A DNA stretch of 64,000 nt from Chryseosolibacter indicum (GCF_018598585.1 NZ_JAHESD010000016.1:30592-94591), one strand, 5' to 3'. Counted from the stretch's first letter, positions 38,921 to 47,845 are shown. Notes: generated from the letters alone by a model not told the origin. Made by a program: numbers and translations.

Positions 38921-41332
38921 TTATTCCTGCTTGAGTGCTTTAGAAGGATTCTCCAATGCCGTTTGTATAGTTTGGAAACTCACGGTAACAAGTGCAATAA
39001 AAAGTATAGTGGCCACGGGCACGATAAACATGAGTACATTTAAATTGATGCGTACCGAATAGTTTGAGAGCCAATCTTCCATTGCTACATACGCTATAGG
39101 CAACCCGATGAGGGAAGCAATAAATACAACACGAACAAAATCGCTGGTGAGCAGTTGTACAATTTGTGCTACTGATGCGCCAAGCACTTTGCGGATTCCA
39201 ATCTCTTTTGTGCGTTGAACGATTGTGTATGAAGAGAGGCCAAATAAGCCGAGGCATGCAATCAGTACGGCAAGACCCGAGAAGGTGGCCATTACACTTC
39301 CAAATCTCATATCGCTCTTAAACTGTTGTTCGTATTGCTCATCAAGAAAGAAATAATCAAATACGTTTTCAGGAAATACCTGATCCCACGTTGTTTTTAT
39401 CGATGCAATAGCCTGATGCGTATCGCCAGATTTTAGTCTGACCGCAAAGTAGTCAGGGTAATCAACATAATCGAAAACCATTGGAAGATGGTCCTCTTTG
39501 GGAGAGCGGTGATAAAAGTTTTTAATAACACCTATTATGGTGGATGGTTCTCCGGGCCACCTGGTTCTAAATGTTACACGTTGACCAATAGCCTCCTGTG
39601 CGTCGGCAAAACCCAACCGTTGTACTGCTTCTTCATTAATGATTATTCTGTCGTGATTCTCTGCCCCATCTTCAAAATTTATTCCGGCAACCAACTTCAT
39701 TCCCATGGTTTTGATAAAATCAGCATCTACTGAATAAAAATAATATTCGTATCCTCCGTTTTCCTGATTTTCCTGTCCTACACGGGTGAAGGACGTGGTG
39801 TTTACTTCTACCAGGCTTGACCCAGGAAAGGATTCGCTACGGCTTACACCCTGTATGTTTGTATGATTAAGTAGTTCGTTTTTAAAGGATTGATAAGCTG
39901 AAGTAAAAACAGAATCATTTGTACGGAGCGGAGCACGAATCACAACGGTCTGATCAATGTTCATTCCGAGGTCATAGGTGCGCAGGTGATTTACCTGCAG
40001 GTATACAGTGCTCATGCCAACAATTAATACTACGGTCGCAGCAAACTGAAACACAACAAGTGCTTTACGCAGGTATTGTCCATGTACTGATGATTTAAAT
40101 TTACCCTTCAACACTGTAGCAGGCCGGAAAGATGATAAGACAAATGCAGGGTAAATTCCTGAAAGCAGTACACCACTAATATACAGGCCGGCAAACAAGT
40201 ACCAGAACACAGGGTCTGCAGTTACCCGAAGTGGTAAGGGTTGTCCGGTAAGTTCACGAAACAGAGGCAATGCAATTTGAAACAAGCTAACAGCCAATAA
40301 TGCAGCAAGGGCGTTGACTAGAACCGATTCTGAAAGAAATTGAAAGATAAGTTGCTTGCGTACAGAACCCATTACCTTTCTTATGCCTACTTCGCGAGCT
40401 CTTTCTACAGCACGCGCCGTAGAAAGATTAATGTAATTAACCCAAGCAATAAGAATAATAAAACCTGCAACAATCAAAAGGAACTTGACAACTTTGGCAC
40501 TGCCATTGGCACTTGGTTCATAAGTCTTGTTGGAATAAAGGTGAATGTCTCTGATGGGTTCAGCAGTATAACGACTACCACCAAGTTTATCTTTCAGCGA
40601 AAGCGAGACATCAAGCAATTTCTTGTTGAAGGTTGCAAGGTTGGTGCCAGGCTGCATGAGCAGGTAAGTGTATTCATTATTGCCATTCCATCCCTGTTCG
40701 TTATACCACGGGCGTGTTGGGAGAAGCGTGGGATGTGAGAGTAGTACGGTATATGGTAAGTGTGTGTTGGCAGGAGGGTCTGCTATAACTGCAGTTATTT
40801 GATAATTCTGTTTGTTAATGTTAATCGGCTCACCTGCCACATTTGTACGACCAAAATACTTCCTTGCGTGCGATTCGGTAAGTACCGCCTGGAAGGGAGC
40901 GGTTAAAGCATTTTGTGCTTTTCCATGTAATACCTGGAGGGAGAAGATTTTGAATACCGATTGGTCGGTAAAGTACATCTCACCTTCCAGAAACTTCTGG
41001 TCACCCACTTGAATAAACTGATGATTATCCAAACCAAAGAATCTCACAAAATCAACAACCTCAGGCATTTTCTCTTTCAGCATTGGTCCCATGGGTGCAT
41101 GCGTCTCGCAGTCTGTAACAACATACTCAGATCCTTTATAGATGTCATAAGTGATACGATAAATGTTATCTGCATGAGGTAGGAAGTTTTCGTAGCTGCG
41201 CTCGAAGCGTACATAGTGAATGATGAATAGAAACGCGGCCATCCCAATACCAAGTCCAAAAATGTTAACGAATGAGAAGAGCTTGCTTTTCAGAATGTTG
41301 CGGTAGGCGATGAGCAGATAGTTTCTAAGCAT
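38921..41332 (-). CDS. MacB/FtsX-type ABC permease (803 aa)
   Basis: Fourth member of the set, with the same domain order and motif RTKEIGIRKVLGASVAQ, ending ALENPSKALKQE. It is more diverged at the N-terminus (SFVNIFGLGIGMAAFLF) and is separated from the other three by the PL8 gene. Its upstream side is the 1-kb gene-poor region. Confidence 0.87.
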   Translation of the reverse strand: MLRNYLLIAYRNILKSKLFSFVNIFGLGIGMAAFLFIIHYVRFERSYENFLPHADNIYRITYDIYKGSEYVVTDCETHAPMGPMLKEKMPEVVDFVRFFGLDNHQFIQVGDQKFLEGEMYFTDQSVFKIFSLQVLHGKAQNALTAPFQAVLTESHARKYFGRTNVAGEPININKQNYQITAVIADPPANTHLPYTVLLSHPTLLPTRPWYNEQGWNGNNEYTYLLMQPGTNLATFNKKLLDVSLSLKDKLGGSRYTAEPIRDIHLYSNKTYEPSANGSAKVVKFLLIVAGFIILIAWVNYINLSTARAVERAREVGIRKVMGSVRKQLIFQFLSESVLVNALAALLAVSLFQIALPLFRELTGQPLPLRVTADPVFWYLFAGLYISGVLLSGIYPAFVLSSFRPATVLKGKFKSSVHGQYLRKALVVFQFAATVVLIVGMSTVYLQVNHLRTYDLGMNIDQTVVIRAPLRTNDSVFTSAYQSFKNELLNHTNIQGVSRSESFPGSSLVEVNTTSFTRVGQENQENGGYEYYFYSVDADFIKTMGMKLVAGINFEDGAENHDRIIINEEAVQRLGFADAQEAIGQRVTFRTRWPGEPSTIIGVIKNFYHRSPKEDHLPMVFDYVDYPDYFAVRLKSGDTHQAIASIKTTWDQVFPENVFDYFFLDEQYEQQFKSDMRFGSVMATFSGLAVLIACLGLFGLSSYTIVQRTKEIGIRKVLGASVAQIVQLLTSDFVRVVFIASLIGLPIAYVAMEDWLSNYSVRINLNVLMFIVPVATILFIALVTVSFQTIQTALENPSKALKQE

Positions 41333-42331
41333 GAAATCAAAACTTTATTTCTCAGGTCAGGCGAACATAGTGCCAATAAAAATCCCGTGAGAGATGTTCA
41401 TTTTCATACTGTTTCGAAGTAAATAGTTACTAAACCTGTCCAATTGCGAACTTGATCGGTCGGATACGGTCGTTTTGAGGTGAGCGTTTAAATGGACATA
41501 ACATCTCCTCATACAGTAGGAAATTATATAACCCTGGCACTAAAACACCTGTGCTCACGTATGCAGAAAAGCTACAGAACCAATTAGAGCATTATTTGAT
41601 CATTTATTCCGAAATGTGTCATAAAAGTTTACCCGTTCCGCACATCAAGGCATAAATAAAGTATGCTCCAGATAGGCTAAGTGTATACTATATGTATACG
41701 TGAAGTATGGATAGAGTATAGGAAGAGTATTAAAATGCGGTTAAGTGTATCAAAGGCACCTCAATATAATAGGATGCGCGTCTCAAGCATCCGTTTACAC
41801 GTGGAATGTATCATCTTCTGTATAAGCTGAAACCTGTAGCTCAAAAGCAGTAAAACATACGTCTTAGGGCAATCCGTTACCGCAAGTTTTGCCAACCGTA
41901 ATCTGACCCTTCGGAGATAACAGTACTTACCTTGTGTATAACTTGCGAATGAATCCTGCCAGCACCGTGCGAGCACCATGCCTGCGCCGTGTCTGCGAGA
42001 AAATACCCCCATTTCTCGCAGACATACTGTACGCACGGTGCTGGCACGGTGCTGGCATCGTAGATTCCGAAGCTTTTCTGCCTTTTATCAGAATAAACAG
42101 GGCTGGGCTGAACCCCATGCTGTTACCAAAATAGCAACCGGTACTGTTCAGTCTACGTATTAGTTATCACTTTCGGGAAAGGTCAGATCTTTACCATATT
42201 TTCGTAAAAGTTGTGGCAAGAGAGAAGTAAAGTTGTGGATAATATCAATACCAACATAAAGATGATTAAGATCTGTACATGGTAGAATTATAACAAGCCA
42301 TTTTATAGAATACGATTCACAAACTGTTAAA
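41333..42331. other. 1-kb gene-poor region
   Basis: No gene could be supported. One short frame near 41490-41660 reads through ~50 codons without a start codon and may be a decayed remnant. A nested inverted repeat lies at 41958-42056. Its symmetry makes long overlapping frames on both strands that should not be taken as genes. Confidence 0.55.
41958..42056. repeat. Nested inverted repeat (cruciform-like)
   Basis: Outer arms of 14 bp (41958-41971 with 42032-42045), an additional repeated 11-base copy of the right arm (42046-42056), and inner arms of 12 bp (41991-42002 with 42012-42023) with a 9-nt loop. All arms are perfect and GC-richer than the surroundings. Confidence 0.85.
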
Positions 42332-43636
42332 ATGAAATACAGATTAATAATAACGTTTCTTTTAGCCTTATCTACTTATGCCGGAGCACAAGAAAATGGT
42401 AACAACTGCATAACGTATGACGTTGACAACTTCTGGGACGCTTACGACAAAATCAAAACTACACAAGACAGTGTTCAGCAGTATGAATACATTAATTCGC
42501 TTTTTATTGAGAAAGGGTCAGCAGGCTTAAAAGCCATTATGAAAGCGCGGCGTTATACGCCGGCCTCGTATGTTAACGCAATAAACAATTATCCTTTGTT
42601 CTGGGCATCTGTTCGGGAAAACACATACAAAGCCAAAGATTTTGCAAAGCAGATAGAAATTGAAATCAATAATTTTAAGACTATATACCCCGATCTCAAA
42701 CCAGCAACAATCTATTTTACTATAGGAGCATTAAAAACGAACGGTACTACGTTAGATGGGGTCGTTCTGATAGGAAGCGAATTGGCTCTTGCCGATGAAA
42801 ACACTGTTAGTGATGAGTTTCCGAATACGCTAGGTCATCTCAAAACTTATTTTAGTAGTAATCCGATAAAAGACGTTGTCTTTCTAAATGTACACGAGTA
42901 CGTTCATACGCAGCAGAAAACTACGGTAGGGACAAATTTATTATCGCAATGTTTGATAGAAGGTGTTGCTGAATTTATTGCCGAAAAAGTAACAGGCAAA
43001 AGCTCAATTACGCCCGCCGTTACCTATGGAAAAAATAACAATAGGAAGGTGAAGGAAAGATTCGTAAAGGAGATGTTTTCTCGCCACTATTATAACTGGC
43101 TATGGAATGATACCAATAATGACTTCAAAATAAGAGATTTAGGCTACTATGTGGGGTATGCTATTGCTGAACATTATTACGATATGGCAGCTGATAAGAA
43201 GCAGGCAATTCGGGAGATGATAACATTGGAGTACGATAACGCAGGTGCACTGGAAAGCTTTGTTAACAGGTCAGGGTATTTTGGAACTCCGGTACAAAAG
43301 TTAAAAGCAGCATATGAAAATGGGAGACCGGAAGTTTCTGCAATTGCACCTTTTAAGAACGGTGCTGAGAATGTAAGCTCCACCATCAGGCAGGTAACAA
43401 TAACTTTCTCCACCAAAATGGATACGCGTTTCCGTGGCTTTGATTATGGTCCTCTTGGTGAATCAGGCCTTTTGCGGGTAAATAAGTTTATTGGTTTTTC
43501 GGATGATGGGAAGTCAGCGATGATTGAAGTAGCGTTAAAGCAAAATCAAAAATACCAGGTACTGATCACTGATAATTTCAGAAGTGCCGAGGGGATTCCG
43601 TTAAAGCCCTATCTGATTGAATTTAAAACAGAGTGA
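42332..43636 (+). CDS. Secreted gluzincin-like metalloprotease with C-terminal Ig-like domain
   Basis: This 434-residue protein has a signal peptide (about 1-20), an N-terminal helical region, the zinc motif HEYVH (H188-H192), and a downstream EGVAE (E210-E214) that can supply the third ligand. The C-terminal ~100 residues resemble a Big_5/SbsA-type Ig-like domain (NVSSTIRQVTITFSTKMD). Overall it recalls predicted DUF2268-like secreted peptidases. The protease call follows from motifs; no substrate can be given. Confidence 0.7.
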   Translation: MKYRLIITFLLALSTYAGAQENGNNCITYDVDNFWDAYDKIKTTQDSVQQYEYINSLFIEKGSAGLKAIMKARRYTPASYVNAINNYPLFWASVRENTYKAKDFAKQIEIEINNFKTIYPDLKPATIYFTIGALKTNGTTLDGVVLIGSELALADENTVSDEFPNTLGHLKTYFSSNPIKDVVFLNVHEYVHTQQKTTVGTNLLSQCLIEGVAEFIAEKVTGKSSITPAVTYGKNNNRKVKERFVKEMFSRHYYNWLWNDTNNDFKIRDLGYYVGYAIAEHYYDMAADKKQAIREMITLEYDNAGALESFVNRSGYFGTPVQKLKAAYENGRPEVSAIAPFKNGAENVSSTIRQVTITFSTKMDTRFRGFDYGPLGESGLLRVNKFIGFSDDGKSAMIEVALKQNQKYQVLITDNFRSAEGIPLKPYLIEFKTE

Positions 43637-43687
43637 TCAGGCATGGTAATATTAGCTTAGTACGTCAGCGATAAAATTCTCTCCAAA

Positions 43688-44051
43688 ATGAAAACGACTT
43701 ACCTATGGATGCTACTTACGGGGTGGCGTCTTTGTATTACTACTCCTCGCTTTTCGGCCTGTTTCCATTCCTCCTGAAGAAGAATGCCTTAGAGCCAAAG
43801 GTATAATGCTTAAAATATATGAAGCAGGAACGAAGGATGTAGCCTTTGAGCTGCGGGGCCATTCAGGCGTTTTTTATGTAAACCGTGGACTGGAACACGG
43901 GCTGGACCTTAAAAAGCTAAAGTTTGAACTCCTTGGCAGGGAGGTAACAATTAAGTATCCCAACCATTGGACGCCAATTGATCCGCGCAGCATCCATAAA
44001 CACATCTCCAAGCTGGAGTCAGAAGATAAAGTTTTCTTTTCGGAATACTGA
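43688..44051 (+). pseudogene. Small signal-anchored protein, probably broken by a single-base shift
   Basis: ATG 43688 starts MKTTYLWMLLTG, a signal-peptide-like N-terminus, but that frame stops after ~29 codons. The other frame, read from about 43725, continues the hydrophobic core (VFVLLLLAF), then RPVSIPPEEE and the open frame to 44051 (81 codons after the internal ATG 43806). Dropping one base near GGGG (43720-43723) joins them into one ~120-residue protein. An 81-residue protein from 43806 remains the fallback. Family unknown. Confidence 0.6.
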
Positions 44052-44210
44052 ACAAAAAACGAAGACAAAATGGGCCTGTCAACTATCAATTTTGGCCATG
44101 GATTGACGTCACAGTCTGCCCAATAACCAATAGGGGAAAGCCAGAACGATGTAACTAACTTTTGTTAGTTAAATTAACTGAACTTTTTTTACAGATAATT
44201 CGTAAAAACG

Positions 44211-44243
44211 TTGACATTATTAAAACTTAATCGTTTAATTTTG
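44211..44243 (+). promoter_or_regulatory. Candidate arg operon promoter
   Basis: TTGAC at 44211-44215 and TAATTTTG at 44236-44243 (exact match to TAnnTTTG) are 22 bases apart, inside the 17-23 range reported for Bacteroidota. Transcription would start near 44248-44250, giving a ~320-nt leader. Confidence 0.6.
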
Positions 44244-44322
44244 CATTAGTGAATTGAAACTATAATAAAAACAAACTGAATGACTTTCATCTAACGTTTC
44301 ACTAAAACAACTAAGAAAGAAA

Positions 44323-44451
44323 TTGAAAACATTGTTCACCATACCATCAGCAGCTAAGGCTGCTAGCCACTCTCCAAGAACAGTTCAGTTCTTCGCATTT
44401 GCCTGCACGGTGACCAGGCGACCACGACCCGCACGCTGTGCGCGTATTTGA
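44323..44451 (+). CDS. Putative arginine-codon-rich leader peptide (42 aa)
   Basis: A frame from TTG 44323 (A-rich bases just upstream) runs 42 codons to TGA. The last ten residues are TRRPRPARCARI-like, with five arginine codons of four different kinds (AGG, CGA, CGA, CGC, CGT) in ten codons. It sits directly between the arg promoter and the first arg gene, where ribosome stalling on scarce Arg-tRNA would be informative. TTG start and no SD make translation uncertain; a start at GTG 44410 would give only the arginine-rich tail. Confidence 0.45.
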   Translation: MKTLFTIPSAAKAASHSPRTVQFFAFACTVTRRPRPARCARI

Positions 44452-44481
44452 TTAGTTCCCTACAACTTATGTTGAACAACG

Positions 44482-44504
44482 GTTCGATGTCAGGGACATT
44501 GAAC
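44482..44504 (+). promoter_or_regulatory. Candidate attenuator hairpin 1
   Basis: A 10-bp stem (44482-44491 with 44495-44504, one G-T pair) with a 3-nt loop. Its right arm, GAACTGAA at 44501-44508, is also complementary to TTCAGTTC at 44384-44391 inside the leader frame, so the two pairings exclude each other. Confidence 0.5.
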
Positions 44505-44508
44505 TGAA

Positions 44509-44545
44509 AGTATGCTGAACGGCATACTAATTTTCATTTTTCTTA
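44509..44545 (+). terminator. Terminator-like hairpin in the arg leader
   Basis: A 7-bp perfect stem (44509-44515 with 44522-44528) is followed by a T-rich tract (TTTTCATTTTTC). It ends 24 bases ahead of the GNAT start. Confidence 0.45.
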
Positions 44546-44568
44546 CATTTTAATTCCTATACGAAACA

Positions 44569-45357
44569 TTGGAACAGTTTAATAATATAATCGTTAGGCG
44601 TGCGACGTCTAACGACAAACATTACGCAGAGACCATCACTACAGAGATGGAAGAATCTGCAAAGGCGAGAGGCACCGGTATTGCCAAACGCTCCCCTGAT
44701 TACATCAAACAAAAAATGGATGAAGGTAAAGCTGTGATTGCCGTAACACCGGACGGCACATGGGTAGGCTTTTGCTACATCGAGGCATGGCAACATGAAA
44801 AGTATGTGGCTAACTCTGGCCTTATCGTTTCCCCTTCATTTCGCAAAACTGGCGTAGCTACTGAGATCAAACGCAAGGTTTTTGAACTCTCCCGAGAGAA
44901 GTATCCTAACGCGAAGATATTTGGGCTTACTACAGGTTTGGCTGTAATGAAAATCAATTCAGACCTTGGTTATGAACCCGTAACATATTCTGAGCTTACT
45001 ACAGATGAAGAATTCTGGAAAGGCTGCAGAAGCTGCGTGAACTACGATATCCTCACAAGCAAGAATAGAAAGAACTGCTTGTGTACTGCTATGCTCTTTG
45101 ACCCAGAAGAAGCAGCAAAGAAACTCAATATGCCATTACCTCCTGTAAAGAAGGCAACCGAAGCGGTTGTTACTTCTGAAGGAGAACTGGTGATGCATCG
45201 CCAACGCGCTTCCTTTAACGGTAATGCTTACCTGTATGAGCGCTGGCTACGCTTCAAGCAATTTGTATTGCTTAAACCTTTTCGCAAGAAAGATGGTGGA
45301 AGCGGAGATGGATCAGAGAAAAGAAAGTCTATTCTAAGCTTTTTCTTTTTCTGGTAA
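44569..45357 (+). CDS. GNAT acetyltransferase, candidate N-acylglutamate synthase
   Basis: This 262-residue protein has a GNAT core at about 8-135 (GFCYIEAW, NSGLIVSPSFRKTGVATEIK acetyl-CoA loop, LGYEPVTY). A unique C-terminal part with a cysteine cluster (CRSCVNYD, NCLCTAM) and a basic tail follows. It opens the arg operon, where no argA or argJ is present, so it likely makes N-acetyl- or N-succinyl-glutamate. TTG at 44569 is chosen: the GNAT fold starts right after it and the next ATG (44648) would remove the first strand. Confidence 0.8.
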   Translation: MEQFNNIIVRRATSNDKHYAETITTEMEESAKARGTGIAKRSPDYIKQKMDEGKAVIAVTPDGTWVGFCYIEAWQHEKYVANSGLIVSPSFRKTGVATEIKRKVFELSREKYPNAKIFGLTTGLAVMKINSDLGYEPVTYSELTTDEEFWKGCRSCVNYDILTSKNRKNCLCTAMLFDPEEAAKKLNMPLPPVKKATEAVVTSEGELVMHRQRASFNGNAYLYERWLRFKQFVLLKPFRKKDGGSGDGSEKRKSILSFFFFW

Positions 45358-45417
45358 GTCGTGCTCATCTTATTTTTGCTCAGGCGCATTAATTGATTTT
45401 CAATCTTAAACTTAACA

Positions 45418-46617
45418 ATGAAGAAAAAAGTAGTTCTGGCTTTCAGCGGCGGACTAGACACATCTTACTGTGTAAAGTACCTCTCCGAAGAAAAAGGTTA
45501 TGAAGTTCACACCATCACCATCAACACGGGCGGTTTTGATAAAGATGAAATCAAAGCCATAGAAGACCGTGCAAAGAGCCTTGGCGTAGCTTCACATAAA
45601 ACCGTTGACGAGACTAAAAATTATTACGACAAGGTGATACGTTACCTCATTTATGGTAACATATTGAAAAACAATACATATCCGTTAAGTGTAAGTGCTG
45701 AACGTATGTCGCAGGCATTGGCTACTGCTAATTATGCAAAGGCATTGAAGGCCGATGCTGTAGCACACGGAAGCACCGGAGCTGGCAATGACCAGGTTCG
45801 TTTTGACATGATCCTCAATATACTTGTTCCAGGTATCGAGATCATCACGCCTATTCGCGAGTTAAAACTTTCGCGCGAGGAGGAGATCAGCTTTTTGAAG
45901 GCTAAAGGTGTTGACATGAACTTCGAGAAGGCCATGTACTCCATCAACAAAGGCATCTGGGGAACATCAGTAGGAGGAAAGGAGACATTGAAGTCGCTGG
46001 GCATGTTGCCTGAAGAAGCATGGCCAACACAAGTGACAAAGAAAGGTGATGAAACTGTGAAGCTTACTTTTAACAAAGGAGAGCTTACAAAAATAAATGA
46101 TAAGTCATTCAGCCATCCTACAGAGGCAATTCAATACCTCCAATCACTGGCAGGGCCCTACGGAATTGGTCGCGACATACATGTAGGAGATACCATTATC
46201 GGGATTAAAGGAAGAGTAGGATTTGAGGCTGCTGCGCCAATGGTTATTATTAAAGCGCACCACGCGCTGGAGAAACACGTGCTCACCAAATGGCAATTGA
46301 GCTGGAAAGATCAGCTAGCCCAATTCTATGGCAACTGGTTACATGAAGGCCAGTATCTTGATCCTGTGATGCGCGATATTGAAGCATATCTTGGAAGCAC
46401 CCAACAACATGTAACAGGCGAGGTACACGTTCAGCTATTCCCATACCGATTCCTGGTTCTTGGAATAGAATCACAATACGACCTCATGTCGTCTAAGTTT
46501 GGTAAGTACGGAGAGATGAACCTTGGCTGGAGTGGTGATGATGTGAAAGGCTTCTCCAAGATCTTCGGCAACCAAACCATGATCTATCAGCAAGTAAAAG
46601 ACGCCGCAGAGAAGTAA
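45418..46617 (+). CDS. argG: Argininosuccinate synthase ArgG
   Basis: This 399-residue protein has the PP-motif AFSGGLDTSYCV (about 9-20), GSTGAGNDQVRFD and IGRDIHVGDTIIGIKG. It joins citrulline and aspartate using ATP to argininosuccinate. It lies 60 bases after the GNAT gene and is followed by a short repeat array before argC. Confidence 0.96.
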   Translation: MKKKVVLAFSGGLDTSYCVKYLSEEKGYEVHTITINTGGFDKDEIKAIEDRAKSLGVASHKTVDETKNYYDKVIRYLIYGNILKNNTYPLSVSAERMSQALATANYAKALKADAVAHGSTGAGNDQVRFDMILNILVPGIEIITPIRELKLSREEEISFLKAKGVDMNFEKAMYSINKGIWGTSVGGKETLKSLGMLPEEAWPTQVTKKGDETVKLTFNKGELTKINDKSFSHPTEAIQYLQSLAGPYGIGRDIHVGDTIIGIKGRVGFEAAAPMVIIKAHHALEKHVLTKWQLSWKDQLAQFYGNWLHEGQYLDPVMRDIEAYLGSTQQHVTGEVHVQLFPYRFLVLGIESQYDLMSSKFGKYGEMNLGWSGDDVKGFSKIFGNQTMIYQQVKDAAEK

Positions 46618-46636
46618 TAGGCAGATTGTTTAAAAG

Positions 46637-46780
46637 TAGGCAGTAGGCAAAAAAGCAGTAGGCAGTGTGTGAGAATTGAGCAATTGACAGTTGGACAATT
46701 GACAATGACCATTGACTGATGACTATTGACTATTGACCAATGCCTAAAGCCCATTGACTAATGACCATTGACTAATGACA
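46637..46780 (+). repeat. GTAGGCA and ATTGAC repeat array between argG and argC
   Basis: First three GTAGGCA-like units (about 46637-46664), then about seven ATTGAC and four ATGAC units with varying spacers up to 46780. The argC start codon ATG 46775 belongs to the last unit (TAATGAC). Confidence 0.8.
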
Positions 46781-47749
46781 AAGATAAAAGCAGGAATTAT
46801 TGGAGGAGCTGGATACGGAGGAGGAGAGGCTATACGACTTTTGCTAAACCACCCGAATGTAGAGCTCACGTTTGTTCATAGCAGAAGCAATGCAGGCAAT
46901 GCCTTGTATTCTGTTCATGCAGATCTCCTTGGTGAAACATCCATGAAGTTTACAGATACCATTCAGCATGATGTTGATGTTGTATTTATTTGTCTTGGCC
47001 ACGGGGAGAGCAAAAAGTTTTTACAGGAGAATCCCTTTAAGGCGTCTGTTAAGATAATTGACTTAAGCCAGGATTTTCGTTTGGGAGAGACACTTCCAGG
47101 AAGAGAATTTGTATATGGTCTGCCTGAACTCAATAGAGAAAAGATCAGGAAGAGTGATAATATTGCTAATCCTGGTTGCTTTGCTACATGCATTGAGCTT
47201 GGTCTTTTGCCGTTAGCGCAAGCTGGGCTATTGAAAGATGTTTATACAACAGGTATAACAGGATCTACAGGAGCAGGTCAGAAACTTCAGGACACTACAC
47301 ACTTTACCTGGAGGGCTAATAACATTTCAGCTTACAAGACCTTAACCCATCAGCATTTAAAAGAGATTAACCAATCATTAAAGCAATTGCAGCCTATGTA
47401 TTCAGGAACAATAAACTTTGTTCCATGGCGTGGCGATTTTACAAGAGGAATCTTTGTGAGCTCGATAATTACAATCGATAAATCATTAGGTGAAGTAAGA
47501 AAGCTTTACAAAGATTTCTATAATGGACAGGCATTCACATTTGTATCAGATGACACGATTGATCTGAAACAGATTGTGAATTCAAACAAGTGTGTTGTTG
47601 GTTTGGAAATGGAAGGAGATAAACTTGTAGTACATTCAGCAATTGATAATCTTTTGAAAGGAGCATCCGGTCAGGCGGTGCAAAATATGAATCTGATGTT
47701 TGGTCTTGACGAAAGAGCAGGACTCAAATTGAAGAGCATTGTTTTTTAG
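46775..47749 (+). CDS. argC: N-acetyl-gamma-glutamyl-phosphate reductase ArgC
   Basis: This 324-residue protein has the NAD(P) motif GGAGYGGGEAIRLL, the catalytic cysteine in NPGCFATC and the conserved HQH (about 193-195) in THQHLKEI. It reduces the acylated glutamyl phosphate to the semialdehyde. Its start codon is part of the upstream repeat array. Confidence 0.95.
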   Translation: MTKIKAGIIGGAGYGGGEAIRLLLNHPNVELTFVHSRSNAGNALYSVHADLLGETSMKFTDTIQHDVDVVFICLGHGESKKFLQENPFKASVKIIDLSQDFRLGETLPGREFVYGLPELNREKIRKSDNIANPGCFATCIELGLLPLAQAGLLKDVYTTGITGSTGAGQKLQDTTHFTWRANNISAYKTLTHQHLKEINQSLKQLQPMYSGTINFVPWRGDFTRGIFVSSIITIDKSLGEVRKLYKDFYNGQAFTFVSDDTIDLKQIVNSNKCVVGLEMEGDKLVVHSAIDNLLKGASGQAVQNMNLMFGLDERAGLKLKSIVF

Positions 47750-47755
47750 GAGCCT

Positions 47756-47771
47756 AAAGCAGAAAGCTTAA
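47756..47771 (+). repeat. Inverted repeat, left copy flanking the four-helix-bundle ORF
   Basis: The 16-base sequence is the exact reverse complement of 48231-48246. Related AAAGC-rich units follow it (to about 47786). Confidence 0.75.
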
Positions 47772-47845
47772 AGCGGAAAGCAGAAGGGAGATGTAGGATG
47801 GCAGGTGTAAAGTATTTTTAATATGTCAATAAACCCTTTTTACAT

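Larger units (their letters stand above)
44052..44568. other. Arg operon upstream region (517 bp)
   Basis: Holds an inverted repeat TAACTAAC-TTTT-GTTAGTTA at 44152-44171 (unassigned), a Bacteroidota promoter, a possible leader peptide and attenuation hairpins, listed separately. No other gene is supported here. Confidence 0.6.

Noticed and set aside
41761..42163. Several overlapping reading frames of 60-90 codons on both strands
   Set aside because: They mirror each other across the nested inverted repeat and have cysteine/arginine-rich low-complexity sequence; they are products of the repeat.
44152..44171. Inverted repeat TAACTAAC/GTTAGTTA as an ArgR box
   Set aside because: It does not match the usual ArgR consensus and lies about 80 bases above the likely start; left unassigned.
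46637..46780. ATTGAC array as a CRISPR or IS end
   Set aside because: Irregular short units with no spacers of constant size, no transposase.
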